A stretch of DNA of 52,951 nt from Pseudomonadota bacterium (GCA_027623205.1 JAQBYC010000017.1:1-52951), one strand, 5' to 3'. Positions 43,972 to 52,820 are shown, numbered from the stretch's first letter. The notes: generated by a model not told the origin, from the letters alone. Translations and numbers: made by a program.

Positions 43972-45708
43972 ATGTCGGGGAGAATTCAACGCAGGCTGAC
44001 AGCGATCCTAGCCGCTGATGTGGTCGGATATTCTCGTCTCATGGGCGAGGACGACTCCGGCACGCTTTCGGCATTGCGTCAGCTGCGTTCGGACGTATTC
44101 TCACCGACAGTCAGTTCGCACAACGGAACCGTGGTTAAAAGCATGGGGGACGGCTGGCTGGTGGCATTCGACAGTGCCGCTGATGCAGTCAACTGCGCGA
44201 TCAAGGTGCAAATGGCGCTATCGAATCACGCTCTGATCAGACTACGGACCGGGATCCACGTCGGTGACGTTACACACGAAAACGAGGACGTGTTTGGTGA
44301 TGGCGTCAATATTGCCGCCCGCCTGCAGGAAATAGCCGAACCTGGGGCGATCGTCATTTCAGACATTGTGAAACGCAGTGTAGACGGCAAGCTGGCCTCG
44401 GTTTTTAAAAATTTGGGCTTTCAAAAGTTAAAAAATATCGCCGAACCGGTTGCAGCATTTGGTTGGGGCATGACCGGAGTCAAGGTTACTCCGGCGACCC
44501 GAACACCACCAGACAAACCCTCAATCGCGGTGTTGCCGTTCGATAATATGTCTGACGATCCGGAACAGGAATTTTTCGCCGACGGCATCGCCGAGGATGT
44601 CATTACCGCGCTCTCTCGCTTCCGCTCACTTTTCGTTATCGCCCGCAATTCCAGTTTTTCCTACAAAGGCACCTCGCCGGACATTCGCACGGTCGCTGGC
44701 GAGTTAGGTGTGAAGTATGTGGTCGAAGGCAGCGTCCGCAAGGCAGGCAATCGCGTGCGGATCACCGCGCAGTTGATCGATGCCACCAGCGGCAACCACC
44801 TTTGGGCCAACCGCTTCGACGGCAGTCTGGATGATGTATTTGAACTACAGGACCAGATCACCGAACAAATCGTTGTCGCCGTCGAGCCGGAAATCGAAGC
44901 CCGCGAACGTGAACGCGCCAGACGAAAGCCGCCGGAAAGCCTAGACGCCTGGGAACTGATGCAACGTGGTCTTGCGCATTTCTACCGTATCAACAAGGCT
45001 GATCGCACAGAGGCCATACGCCTTTTCAGCGAGGCGGTCGCGTTGGACCCGGAGTTCGCACGTGCGCACGCTCATCTCGCTTATGCTCTACTGTCTCTGG
45101 TAACGCTGGGTTACGCCGAAGATCGCGCAGCAGCGATGGCATCGTCCCGGGCAGCGGCCGAACGGGTGGTTTCTCTTGATCCCAACGAGCCGCTAGCGCA
45201 TTTTACTTTGGGAGAACTCCATCTCTTTGCCGGTGAGATCGAAATGGCGATCGGTAAAATGCAGACTGCGATTGCCATCAACCCCAACAGCGCCCAAGGT
45301 TATTTTGGCCTTGGCTTCGCCTACCATTATGGCGCCGGCGAAGCGGAGCAATCCTTGCCGCATTACGATGCAGCGTTGCGCCTTAGCCCGAATGATCCTA
45401 TGCGCTGGATGACACTCATGCTCAAGGGTTCAGCGTTGCGGCTACTTGGTCGTTATGCCGAGGCGATCTCTCATTGCCGCCAGGCTTGTCAGTTCCCCGA
45501 TAAAGGCTTCCTGCCCTACATGCATCTAACCACGGCATTGGCGGAAGCCGGACATATTAGCGAGGCGAAGGCGGCTGTCCAAATGGCTATGCAACTGCAG
45601 CCGGCGTTTTCGATCGGCTTTATCCGCGAACGCTTTACCGGCATACATCCAACGGTGCTGCAGAGCCTGCTAGAAGGCTTGCGGAAGGCAGGCGCACCGG
45701 AAAAGTAA
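43972..45708 (+). CDS. Class III cyclase with TolB-like segment and TPR repeats
   Basis: A 578-residue protein. Residues 1-170 are a class III nucleotide cyclase: LAADVVGYSRLM (Asp16), VVKSMGDGWL (Lys56, Asp60) and NIAARLQE (Asn113, Arg117). About 180-320 is a TolB N-terminal-like part (SIAVLPFDNMSDDPEQEFFADG, where the motif continues with IAEDVITAL). From about 330 on come TPR repeats (RAHAHLAYAL, PLAHFTLGELHLF, AQGYFGLGF). This architecture is common and multiply duplicated in Rhizobiales. It would make cAMP under control of the TPR part. No Shine-Dalgarno site is clear. Codon use is less GC-rich than in neighbouring genes, suggesting acquisition. Confidence 0.9.
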   Translation: MSGRIQRRLTAILAADVVGYSRLMGEDDSGTLSALRQLRSDVFSPTVSSHNGTVVKSMGDGWLVAFDSAADAVNCAIKVQMALSNHALIRLRTGIHVGDVTHENEDVFGDGVNIAARLQEIAEPGAIVISDIVKRSVDGKLASVFKNLGFQKLKNIAEPVAAFGWGMTGVKVTPATRTPPDKPSIAVLPFDNMSDDPEQEFFADGIAEDVITALSRFRSLFVIARNSSFSYKGTSPDIRTVAGELGVKYVVEGSVRKAGNRVRITAQLIDATSGNHLWANRFDGSLDDVFELQDQITEQIVVAVEPEIEARERERARRKPPESLDAWELMQRGLAHFYRINKADRTEAIRLFSEAVALDPEFARAHAHLAYALLSLVTLGYAEDRAAAMASSRAAAERVVSLDPNEPLAHFTLGELHLFAGEIEMAIGKMQTAIAINPNSAQGYFGLGFAYHYGAGEAEQSLPHYDAALRLSPNDPMRWMTLMLKGSALRLLGRYAEAISHCRQACQFPDKGFLPYMHLTTALAEAGHISEAKAAVQMAMQLQPAFSIGFIRERFTGIHPTVLQSLLEGLRKAGAPEK

Positions 45709-45783
45709 CCGCCTGAATGCCAGCGTCAGGGCCGGTGAGCACTGTCGGCCATCGCCGGTATAACGCCTATTATCGGGGTCAGA

Positions 45784-46563
45784 TTATGTCTCGCTGAATT
45801 GCCCATGCCGGCCGGCGCCGGCGGCGAAACGGGCGGCGCCGCTTTGGGCCTCGGCCGCCTTGGCGGCAAGGGAGAGCTCTTTTTCCACCTTGATGGCTTC
45901 CTCCAGGGTTCGGCCCACCTGCAGATAGGCGGAGCGGCGATCGGAGCGCATGGCGATCTGGGGGAATTCGGCAATCTGGCGGGCCAGTTCCTCGGCCGCC
46001 TGAAGGGTCTTGCCCATGGGCGCACGGCGGGTGGCGAGGCCCCAGGCCATGGCTTCGTCGGCGCCAACACCCCGGCCCGTGATCAGCATATCCAGGGCCC
46101 GGGCGGATCCGATCAGGCGGGGCAGCCGCACCGTCGTGCCGTCGCTCATGGGTACGCCCCAGCGGCGGCAGAAGACGCCGAATACGGCGCTGTCATCGAT
46201 CACCCGGATATCACACCACAGGGCAAGGCCCAGACCGCCGGCAACGGCATGCCCGGCGACCGCCGCGATCACCGGCTTGGACAAGGTTGGGGCGGTGGGC
46301 CCCTCGGCATCGCCGGCCCAGGCGACATAGTCGGCGCTGCCGGCCACCTGTTTCAAATCGGCGCCGGCGCAAAACGCCCCGCCTGCCCCGGTCAAAACGG
46401 CAACCAGCTGGCTGTCATCGGCATCGAAATCCCGCATCGCCTGGCCCAGGCCGCGGGCGGCGGCATTGTCCAGGGCGTTGCGCACCTCTGGCCGATTGAT
46501 AATGACCGTGGTAACCGGGCCCTGGGCTGCCAGTAGAATTTTGCCATCCGCATAACGCTTCAT
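45784..46563 (-). CDS. Enoyl-CoA hydratase / crotonase family protein
   Basis: A 259-residue crotonase-fold enzyme. Oxyanion-hole segments FCAGADLKQVAG and VAGHAVAGGLGLALWCDIRV are present. The catalytic region reads VFGVFCRRWGVPMSDGTTVRLPRLIG, listed here in pieces as VFGVFCRRWG and VPMSDGTTVRL. Neither Glu of classical hydratases is at the usual site: position one is Cys/Arg-rich and position two Ser-Asp, so another crotonase reaction is possible. Its ATG overlaps the MFS stop by four bases, so it is the last gene of the minus-strand block. Confidence 0.87.
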   Translation of the reverse strand: MKRYADGKILLAAQGPVTTVIINRPEVRNALDNAAARGLGQAMRDFDADDSQLVAVLTGAGGAFCAGADLKQVAGSADYVAWAGDAEGPTAPTLSKPVIAAVAGHAVAGGLGLALWCDIRVIDDSAVFGVFCRRWGVPMSDGTTVRLPRLIGSARALDMLITGRGVGADEAMAWGLATRRAPMGKTLQAAEELARQIAEFPQIAMRSDRRSAYLQVGRTLEEAIKVEKELSLAAKAAEAQSGAARFAAGAGRHGQFSET

Positions 46564-47873
46564 ACCGTTGGTCCTTGCTGGTTCAGTTCAAATTGCCCGG
46601 GGTCGGGGGCCGGCCGGGCCAGGGCAAGCATTATGCTGCCGATCGCCAGGACCAGATAGCCCAGAAAACCAAGCGCCATGGTTTCCATGGCCACCCCCCG
46701 GTCAATCAACCAACCCAGGGTAACCGGCGACAGGGCGGAGGCCCCGACCCCCATGGACATGACCAGCGCGCGGATCGCACCCAGATGCAGGACACCGTAG
46801 AATTCGGGCCAGGCGGCGCCGATCAGGGTCTGTCCGCCGCCGCTCGTGAGGCCCAGCATCAGGGTCAGGGCCACGGCCGACATCGGATGATCGAACAGGA
46901 TTATGATCAGACAGGCAAGCACCAGAGGATAGAGGTAAAAGGGCAGCAGCCGGCGTGCGCCATAGCGGTCGATCAAAGGCCCAAAGGCCAGGTTGGCGCC
47001 AATGGCGCCAACCGTATAGGCAACAAAGGCGGAGGCCATCCAGGCCAGGGTCCAGCCCTTGGCGAAAGCCAGGTGGGCCTGATGAAAAAATAACCCCGTC
47101 ACAATGAACGATGGCGCGGTAATGGCAAAGCACAACAAATAAAAGCGCGGGTCGCGGACGACTTCGGCCCGGGTCCACTGCCGCCGCCGCGCGGTCCCGG
47201 CGGTCTTTCGCGGATCGTCCTGTACGCCGTTCTGGTCCGGTCCGGTCAGACCGGACTCGACTGCGGTGCGGGCCAGGAAAAAGTGGTGCCGGGCGCCATG
47301 GCCCCGCAATAGCCATAGGGCCAGGGGGATCAGGAACAGCGCCAGGGTGGCGGCAATGGCGGCCCAGGCCATACGCCAGCCCAGCATGCTGGTCAACCAC
47401 ACCGCCAGGCCGGGAAATACCGCCACGCCCATGGGAAAGCCCAATATGGCAATCGAAACGGCGCGGCCGCGCTCGGCCTCGAAATAGCGGCCCATGCTGG
47501 TCATCGCCGTATGGCTCATCAGGCCCTGGCCGGACAGGCGCAGGGCAAACAGGGCCGGCGCCAAAGCCCAGGCCGCCGGAATCACCGCCATGTTGGCGCA
47601 GGCCAGGATCAAGGCACCGCATACCAAGGCCGTGACCCAGCGCAGATCGAAGCGGTCGATCAACTTGCCGGCCCAAATCAGGCAGACACCGCTGGCCGCC
47701 GTACCCAGGGCGTAATAGCCGCCAAAGCCACCATGGCTTAAGCCGAACTCGGCCCGTATATCGGGGCCGAAAACAGCAATGAAAAAGGTCTGCCCAAAAG
47801 CCGAGAAAAACGCGATGAGCACGCCAAAGCCCAAGAACCGCCGGTTATTGAAAAGGAACTTTAGATAAGCCAT
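46560..47873 (-). CDS. MFS transporter (oxalate/monocarboxylate-type)
   Basis: A 437-residue, 12-segment transporter. GKLIDRFDLRWV is the loop 2-3 signature, and SLSHGGFGGYYALGTAASG-like packing plus GPLIDRYGARRLLP in the second half give the usual two-fold repeat. The central loop (about 195-235) is long and charged. It resembles the oxalate/formate antiporter-like group; the substrate is unknown. Coupled to the crotonase gene, it may import the acid that enzyme's pathway handles. Confidence 0.85.
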   Translation of the reverse strand: MAYLKFLFNNRRFLGFGVLIAFFSAFGQTFFIAVFGPDIRAEFGLSHGGFGGYYALGTAASGVCLIWAGKLIDRFDLRWVTALVCGALILACANMAVIPAAWALAPALFALRLSGQGLMSHTAMTSMGRYFEAERGRAVSIAILGFPMGVAVFPGLAVWLTSMLGWRMAWAAIAATLALFLIPLALWLLRGHGARHHFFLARTAVESGLTGPDQNGVQDDPRKTAGTARRRQWTRAEVVRDPRFYLLCFAITAPSFIVTGLFFHQAHLAFAKGWTLAWMASAFVAYTVGAIGANLAFGPLIDRYGARRLLPFYLYPLVLACLIIILFDHPMSAVALTLMLGLTSGGGQTLIGAAWPEFYGVLHLGAIRALVMSMGVGASALSPVTLGWLIDRGVAMETMALGFLGYLVLAIGSIMLALARPAPDPGQFELNQQGPTV

Positions 47874-47892
47874 GAAAAATGGTCGCCGCCAC

Positions 47893-48252
47893 TCACCGTC
47901 GGCTGCGGCCGGCGCAGTTAATGCAGGTGGCTACCGCCGGGTCCAGTTCCAGCCGGGCGGGCGCAATGGCCTCGTCGCAGCTGACGCAATAGCCGTAGCC
48001 GCCGCCTTCCAGGCGTCGCAGGGCAGCCTCGATCCGCTGCAGTTCGCCCACCCGGCGGCGCTCCGATTCCTGAGCCATGGCCTGATCCTGCATGGCATCC
48101 ATCCGCGACAGGCGGCCCACCTTGCTCTGATCCAGTTCCACCGGCTTCCGGCTCTCGTGGGCACTGTCCGACAAGGCGCGCAGTTCCGCCTGCCGGGCCG
48201 CCAACCGCTCTGACAGGCCGGCGAATTCACCATCCTTTTCCCCAGCATTCAT
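47893..48252 (-). CDS. TraR/DksA-family zinc-finger protein
   Basis: A 119-residue protein with a helical N-terminal coiled region and a four-Cys zinc site: Cys89, Cys92 (GYCVSC) and Cys110, Cys113 (TCINC). GYGYCVSCDEAIAPARL is diagnostic of the DksA/TraR family, which binds in the RNA polymerase secondary channel. It lacks the DxxDxA coiled-coil tip of true DksA (here DAMQDQAM), so it may be a variant regulator. It lies 19 bp before the MFS gene. Confidence 0.9.
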   Translation of the reverse strand: MNAGEKDGEFAGLSERLAARQAELRALSDSAHESRKPVELDQSKVGRLSRMDAMQDQAMAQESERRRVGELQRIEAALRRLEGGGYGYCVSCDEAIAPARLELDPAVATCINCAGRSRR

Positions 48253-48321
48253 GCCTGCTTCATAGCAGCCCCGGACGGTCCTGCCCAGCCGCGCAAAGCC
48301 CCGGGCCCGGCCGGGCGCCGG

Positions 48322-49113
48322 TTAATAGTTCACGGAATTGGCGGAACCGCCGTCCACGGCAATGGATTGACCGGTCACCATGTCTGCCAGGGGCGAGCAG
48401 AAGAACAATGCGGTGGCGGCGATATCCTCGGGCTTGATCAGGCGGCCCATTGGAATACTTGCGATTTGCCTGGCCTCAATCTCGTCCACGCTGACATTGG
48501 CGTCCCGTGCCTGGCGATCAAAGCCCTGCAACATCCGGTCGGTTGCCGTGGTGCCGGGGTGAACGCAATTGACGGTAACGTTATGGACCGCGACATGTCC
48601 GGCGAACTGTTTGGTGAAGTTGGCGACACCCGCGTTGACGATGCCGTTGGTCACACGCAGGGGCGCGGCGATCCGCGCCGTCATGCCGCCAATATTGACG
48701 ATGCGGCCCCCGCCCTGGACTTTCATGTGCGGCAAGGTTTCACGGGCGCTGCGAATGTACGCCATCAGCTTGACATCAATATGGTAACGCCAATGTTCGT
48801 CGGTCTGTTCATCGAACGGCGCGCTCATTGAGGTCACGGCGTTATTGATCAGAATATCCACGCGCCCGGCGGCCTTGGCGGCCTGGTTTACGAAATTCTG
48901 GATATCTTCAAGCCGGCTGACATCGGCAACAATGGGCCAGACCTGCACGTTCAATGCCCGGATCTCTTCCGCCGCCCGTGCCTGTGTTTCCGGCGTCCGC
49001 CCACAGAGGGCGATGTGCGCGCCCTGCGCCGCAAGCGCCAGGGAAATCGCCCTGCCGATGCCCCGGCTGCCACCCGTCACCAGCGCAACCTTGTCCCGCA
49101 GATCAAAATGCAT
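48322..49113 (-). CDS. SDR-fold protein lacking the catalytic tetrad
   Basis: A 263-residue short-chain dehydrogenase/reductase fold. The NAD(P) loop TGGSRGIG (13-20), the ADVSR Asp and NNA (90-92) are intact. At the catalytic sites the residues differ: Asn is Asp113, Ser is Gly142/143 (NIGGMTA), Tyr is Asn156 and Lys is Asn160 (VTNGIVNAG). Normal members read S-x12-Y-x3-K. So it may bind nucleotide but not do the usual oxidoreduction. The C-terminus HPGTTATDRM and QSIAVDGGSANSV is regular. It follows the cupin gene by 8 bp. Confidence 0.88.
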   Translation of the reverse strand: MHFDLRDKVALVTGGSRGIGRAISLALAAQGAHIALCGRTPETQARAAEEIRALNVQVWPIVADVSRLEDIQNFVNQAAKAAGRVDILINNAVTSMSAPFDEQTDEHWRYHIDVKLMAYIRSARETLPHMKVQGGGRIVNIGGMTARIAAPLRVTNGIVNAGVANFTKQFAGHVAVHNVTVNCVHPGTTATDRMLQGFDRQARDANVSVDEIEARQIASIPMGRLIKPEDIAATALFFCSPLADMVTGQSIAVDGGSANSVNY

Positions 49114-49121
49114 GGCGGCGG

Positions 49122-49625
49122 CTAGACGCGTTCGTATGGTGTCCGTTTGACCGTCATTACATTCACCCCTTCGATCCGAATGAGCCGCGTCTCGCCCGTA
49201 CGTTTGGGGGCATGCACCTGTCCGGCTTCGTAGGCGACCGCCATGCCCGGCCTTAGTTCGTACGACTTGAAAGCCTCGACTTTACCCGGCCTGCCATCTT
49301 TCGGGGCCTCGACCACCCGGTATTCCGTCATCTCCGTCGTACCACTGGCCTGGCCGTAGATCGCCCAGGTGGGGCCGTGATCATGGGGCGGAGATTCGTT
49401 CGAACCCTTGAACACATGCGCCAAGATACAGAACTTCAGTTCCGGATCCTCATAGATGATCTTGCGCGGCGCATCCGCGTCCGGCCCCAAATACGTTGCC
49501 AGAACATCCGCATCCGACAGTATCTGCTCCAGACCCTGGCGCACCTGCTCCAGACCCTCCGGCCCAGGGTTCTGCTTCAGGATGTCGTGGCAACGGCTGC
49601 CGAATTGCTCAATCGTCTGGACCAT
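49122..49625 (-). CDS. Cysteine dioxygenase-like cupin
   Basis: A 167-residue single-domain cupin. The metal-binding triad is His81 and His83 in PPHDHGPTWAIYGQ with His138 in GQVHAPK; GTTEMTEYR supplies the cupin Glu. The arrangement resembles thiol dioxygenases (CDO type I), which oxidise cysteine or mercaptopropionate to sulfinates, but the family also includes non-thiol enzymes. The Cys-Tyr crosslink of mammalian CDO cannot be assumed. It sits 13 bp after the GST gene. Confidence 0.82.
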   Translation of the reverse strand: MVQTIEQFGSRCHDILKQNPGPEGLEQVRQGLEQILSDADVLATYLGPDADAPRKIIYEDPELKFCILAHVFKGSNESPPHDHGPTWAIYGQASGTTEMTEYRVVEAPKDGRPGKVEAFKSYELRPGMAVAYEAGQVHAPKRTGETRLIRIEGVNVMTVKRTPYERV

Positions 49626-49638
49626 GGGCTTCTCCTCA

Positions 49639-50235
49639 CTAGCTCTTTAAAATTTTAACCAGGGCGGGGCGCGCCATACAACGGCCCAACCAGGCGGTCA
49701 GGTTGGGGAAGGCCCCGAGATCGACTTGCGCCAATTTTACCCAACTGAGCACCGCCGCCACATTCAGATCGGCGATCGTAAAGCGGTCCGCCACCAACCA
49801 TTGCCGATCCGCCAGGGCGTCATTCAGAATGCCCAGGGGTTTCTGCAAGGTGCCTACGCCCTGATCGGCCAGGTTGGCATCCCGTTCTTCTTCGGGCCGC
49901 AAGACCCGATTGAACAATACGCTCAGAGCCGTGCTTTCCACCTCGGTCACGGCCCAAAAGGTCCATTGCAGGATCATCGCTTCTTCGGCCAGATCCCGGG
50001 GCGCCAGATCGCCGCCATGCTTTTTTACCAGGTACATGTTGATAGCCATGGATTCCGATAGTACCAGGCCGTCATCGTCAATAGAGGGTACCTTGCCGGC
50101 CGGATTGACTGTCAGGTAATCCAGACCTGTTTCATCCTTTTGCCGCTGGTGATAATCGAGGCCCAATTCCTCGGCCAGCCACAACGCACGCAGGGTCCGC
50201 GACCGGGTGGCGCCAAATATTTGCAGTCTGCTCAT
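49639..50235 (-). CDS. Glutathione S-transferase family protein
   Basis: A 198-residue GST. The N-terminal thioredoxin-like half has FGATRSRTLRALWLAEELG, NPAGKVPSIDDDG and LSESMAINMYL; the C-terminal helical half has FTIADLNVAAVLSW. The Ser/Thr near ATRSR would be the thiol activator, as in beta/theta-like classes. Substrate unknown. It differs clearly from the GST at 28.3 kb. Confidence 0.9.
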   Translation of the reverse strand: MSRLQIFGATRSRTLRALWLAEELGLDYHQRQKDETGLDYLTVNPAGKVPSIDDDGLVLSESMAINMYLVKKHGGDLAPRDLAEEAMILQWTFWAVTEVESTALSVLFNRVLRPEEERDANLADQGVGTLQKPLGILNDALADRQWLVADRFTIADLNVAAVLSWVKLAQVDLGAFPNLTAWLGRCMARPALVKILKS

Positions 50236-50274
50236 GCGCCTATCCTCTTGCAGGGCGTCCCCACGGGTGCGCCC

Positions 50275-50691
50275 CTATGAATGTGCCACCGCGCCGCCAT
50301 CGCTCATATGGCCCAAGCGGGCGTCGAAATTGCGAAAATGATCCTCGAACCAATTTTTCAAACGCCCCGCCAGCAGATCGGGAACGTCACCAAAATGACC
50401 CGTGTGATGATCGTCCATGATATCGCGAATGGCGTCCAGCAATTGTTCGTGATCTTGTTTGTGGAGCCGATACTCATCATAGGCGGTATCACGCATGATT
50501 TTTTCCTCCAGTGCGAAGTGGGCCGATATGTTGGCAAAGACTTCGCCCAGGAAATCCGCTACGGCGCCGCCATCTGGATCGCGGTCAAGTTCGCCGTGGA
50601 GCTGGTTCAGCAGTTCCACCATTTCTTGATGTTCGTAATCGATCGAGGGAATCCCGGTCTCGAATTCAGCCTGCCAGGCAATAAATGTCAT
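50275..50691 (-). CDS. Bacteriohemerythrin
   Basis: A 138-residue four-helix di-iron oxygen-binding protein. The ligand set is complete: His in IDYEHQEM, His/Glu in SAHFALEEKIM, HKQDH, and the final His in WFEDHF. It may store or sense oxygen near the membrane or deliver it to an oxidase. The start at 50691 has GGGGAG eight bases upstream; the longer open frame is less likely. It sits between the cytochrome b fusion pair and the GST gene. Confidence 0.94.
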   Translation of the reverse strand: MTFIAWQAEFETGIPSIDYEHQEMVELLNQLHGELDRDPDGGAVADFLGEVFANISAHFALEEKIMRDTAYDEYRLHKQDHEQLLDAIRDIMDDHHTGHFGDVPDLLAGRLKNWFEDHFRNFDARLGHMSDGGAVAHS

Positions 50692-50760
50692 CGTGGTGGC
50701 TCCCCTTCCATGGGTCTTCGCCGCCGCATCGATATTGCGGCTCATCGTGCGCCAGGTTCA

Positions 50761-51264
50761 TCAACGAAACAGGAAACCGCCCATTTCCTGGCGAAAAACG
50801 ATGGCAAGGCTTTGCCGGGCGGTCAATTCAATCTCGGCCGTCTTTTGATAGTCGAAGCCCGCGCTGCGGTCACTGTCGCGCAGACGGGCGACAATCGCAT
50901 GTTTGCCCGGGCTGACGGTGAAACGCTGATAGATGCGGCTGGGACCGTCCCCCGACAGGCCCGTGGGCGGTACCGAGGCGCTGTAACGGGTTTCACCGTC
51001 TATCGTCAATTCTATCACCACCGGCAGGCGCTGGCGCGGGCAATCCAGGGGCCGGCGCATGTTCGGCGCCAAATTCTGCAGTTCCGCCTGGGTGAAGCGC
51101 CGGCACCCCCCTTCGCGCTTGGCGCCATGAGCCAGACTGAGTTTGATCAGCGCCTGATCGGGCGGAAAATGGGTATAACGGGGCGAGGAGGCGAAATAAC
51201 CCAAAAAGGCCGCGAACAGTAGATAGACCAAGGCCTGGCCAGCGTAACGATATATGTTGCTCAT
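50761..51264 (-). CDS. Membrane-anchored periplasmic protein coupled to the cytochrome b fusion
   Basis: A 167-residue protein with one N-terminal membrane segment (about 8-26, GQALVYLLFAAFLGYFA) and a soluble domain of about 140 residues. The domain has two Cys (GGCRRF and PLDCPRQRLP) and a beta-rich second half ending EMGGFLFR. Not recognised. It overlaps the cytochrome b gene by four bases (ATGA), so it is probably a dedicated partner, for example an assembly or electron-entry subunit. Confidence 0.72.
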   Translation of the reverse strand: MSNIYRYAGQALVYLLFAAFLGYFASSPRYTHFPPDQALIKLSLAHGAKREGGCRRFTQAELQNLAPNMRRPLDCPRQRLPVVIELTIDGETRYSASVPPTGLSGDGPSRIYQRFTVSPGKHAIVARLRDSDRSAGFDYQKTAEIELTARQSLAIVFRQEMGGFLFR

Positions 51265-52820
51265 ACCGTCTCCTTCTGCCGCGTTCTGGGAGGTTCGATT
51301 TCGACGGGCCGCGGTGGCAGGCCGGCCTGAAAGGCCCGCACTGCCGCGGCCACTTGTTTCCCGGTCCGGGCCCCGGGCTCAAGCTGGCCAATGCGTTCGC
51401 GGGGCACCCGGGCACGCAGATGCGGGTCACGCGCGCCCGCCAGTCGTTGCGCGGTCCAGCGCAGACCGAAACGGCTATAGCATTCGCCGCCCTTGCAGCC
51501 GGCCAGGAATACCCCGTCGGCAAGATCGCGGCTGAGGACATAGTCGATGAACGAGGGCGGCAAGGCGCCAAGGCAGGGCAATGGCACCTGTGCGACGCCA
51601 TCGGTCGCTGTCTGCCTCGCTGCCATTGCGTGTTTGCAGCCGAGCATGAGAACCCTGTGATTGCCAGTCAGGTCTGCCGTGGCTGTTTGTATCTGCTGGC
51701 GCAGGTCTTTCAGGGGATGGTCGGCGAGATCGATGCCCGGCACCATGGCGGAGGCGCGGCGGAACGGCGTCGATGTGGGGCAGGCGCCGGCGCAAAGACC
51801 ACAGCCGGTGCACAAACCGGGGTCGACCACCGCCTCCCGCTCGAACGGGCGGCCATCGCTGCGCGGCATCATGGTGATGGCGGCAAAGGGACAGTCTTCC
51901 TGGCAGCGGGTGCAGCCATTGCAATTGGCAAGATCGACCTGTGCAACGGATCGTCGGCGCAGGGGCGGCAGCCAGGGCAGCACCGCGATCAGGACACTGC
52001 CGCCGAAGGTCAGTGCCCAGGCCGGTCCGGCGCCCCAGATCTCCACCACCGGATAGGCAATCAGATAGAACCAGTCCAGCCCCACCACCGCCGGCACCCG
52101 GCCCAGATCGGCGGGCCCTTGGCTCAGGGCCGGCCAGAACAGGGACAGGCCCAGCAACATGGCAAAGGTGCCAACGGCCAAGCCGCGGGCGGGAAAGATC
52201 TCCGGCTTGGCCACCCGTTGCAGATGGATCCACAGCACCAATAAAAGGATCAGCGGTACGGCGATGTGCAGGAATACCATCAAGGTGAAAAAACGGTCGT
52301 CCAGAAAATCGGGCGCCAGGAAGTTGCGCGCGATTGACTCGCCGAATATCGGCAGCCAGTCCAACCACTCTGTGGTGGCGGTGGCGACATATTGGGCCAG
52401 GGTATCCCATACCAGCCAATAGCCGGTGATGCCGCAGATCACCACCAGCCACAGGATCGGAACGCCCGTGAACCAGGTAAACCAGCGGCTGCCGCGATGG
52501 CGGTCCAGCGAGAATTCACGGACCATGTGAAGCATCATCATGGCCACCATGCCGTCGGAGGCATAACGATGCAACGAGCGCATGACGCCGGCCAGATACC
52601 ATTGCTCATGGGTCATGTACTCGACCGAATCGTAGGCTTCCGAGATGCCGGTATCAAAGAAGATATAAATATAAATGCCGCTGACCGCGACGACCCAGAA
52701 ATAGAAGAAACCCAATGCGCCCAGATGGTACAAAGGGTTCCAATCCGGTCCGAACGGCTTATCCAGCCAGCCTTCCAGAACGTTGAAGACGGCCTGCAAT
52801 GGACGCTGCAAGGCTTGCAC
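51261..52820 (-). CDS. Cytochrome b / 2x[4Fe-4S] ferredoxin / MvhD-type fusion protein
   Basis: A 519-residue redox protein in three parts. Residues 1-285 are a cytochrome b with its two His pairs, His84/His98 and His185/His199 (each 14 apart), and further membrane segments. Residues 295-350 hold two [4Fe-4S] sites, CNGCTRCQEDCP (from Cys300) and CTGCGLCAGACP (from Cys337). Residues 388-460 resemble the MvhD/FrhD iron-sulfur subunit, with Cys395, Cys416, Cys442 and Cys447 (LAGCKGGECYSRFG). MvhD normally passes electrons between hydrogenase and heterodisulfide reductase-like HdrA. The fusion would link a membrane quinone pool to an unknown soluble partner. No HdrA gene is in the window; it may lie to the right. 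Confidence 0.88.
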   Translation of the reverse strand: MQALQRPLQAVFNVLEGWLDKPFGPDWNPLYHLGALGFFYFWVVAVSGIYIYIFFDTGISEAYDSVEYMTHEQWYLAGVMRSLHRYASDGMVAMMMLHMVREFSLDRHRGSRWFTWFTGVPILWLVVICGITGYWLVWDTLAQYVATATTEWLDWLPIFGESIARNFLAPDFLDDRFFTLMVFLHIAVPLILLLVLWIHLQRVAKPEIFPARGLAVGTFAMLLGLSLFWPALSQGPADLGRVPAVVGLDWFYLIAYPVVEIWGAGPAWALTFGGSVLIAVLPWLPPLRRRSVAQVDLANCNGCTRCQEDCPFAAITMMPRSDGRPFEREAVVDPGLCTGCGLCAGACPTSTPFRRASAMVPGIDLADHPLKDLRQQIQTATADLTGNHRVLMLGCKHAMAARQTATDGVAQVPLPCLGALPPSFIDYVLSRDLADGVFLAGCKGGECYSRFGLRWTAQRLAGARDPHLRARVPRERIGQLEPGARTGKQVAAAVRAFQAGLPPRPVEIEPPRTRQKETV

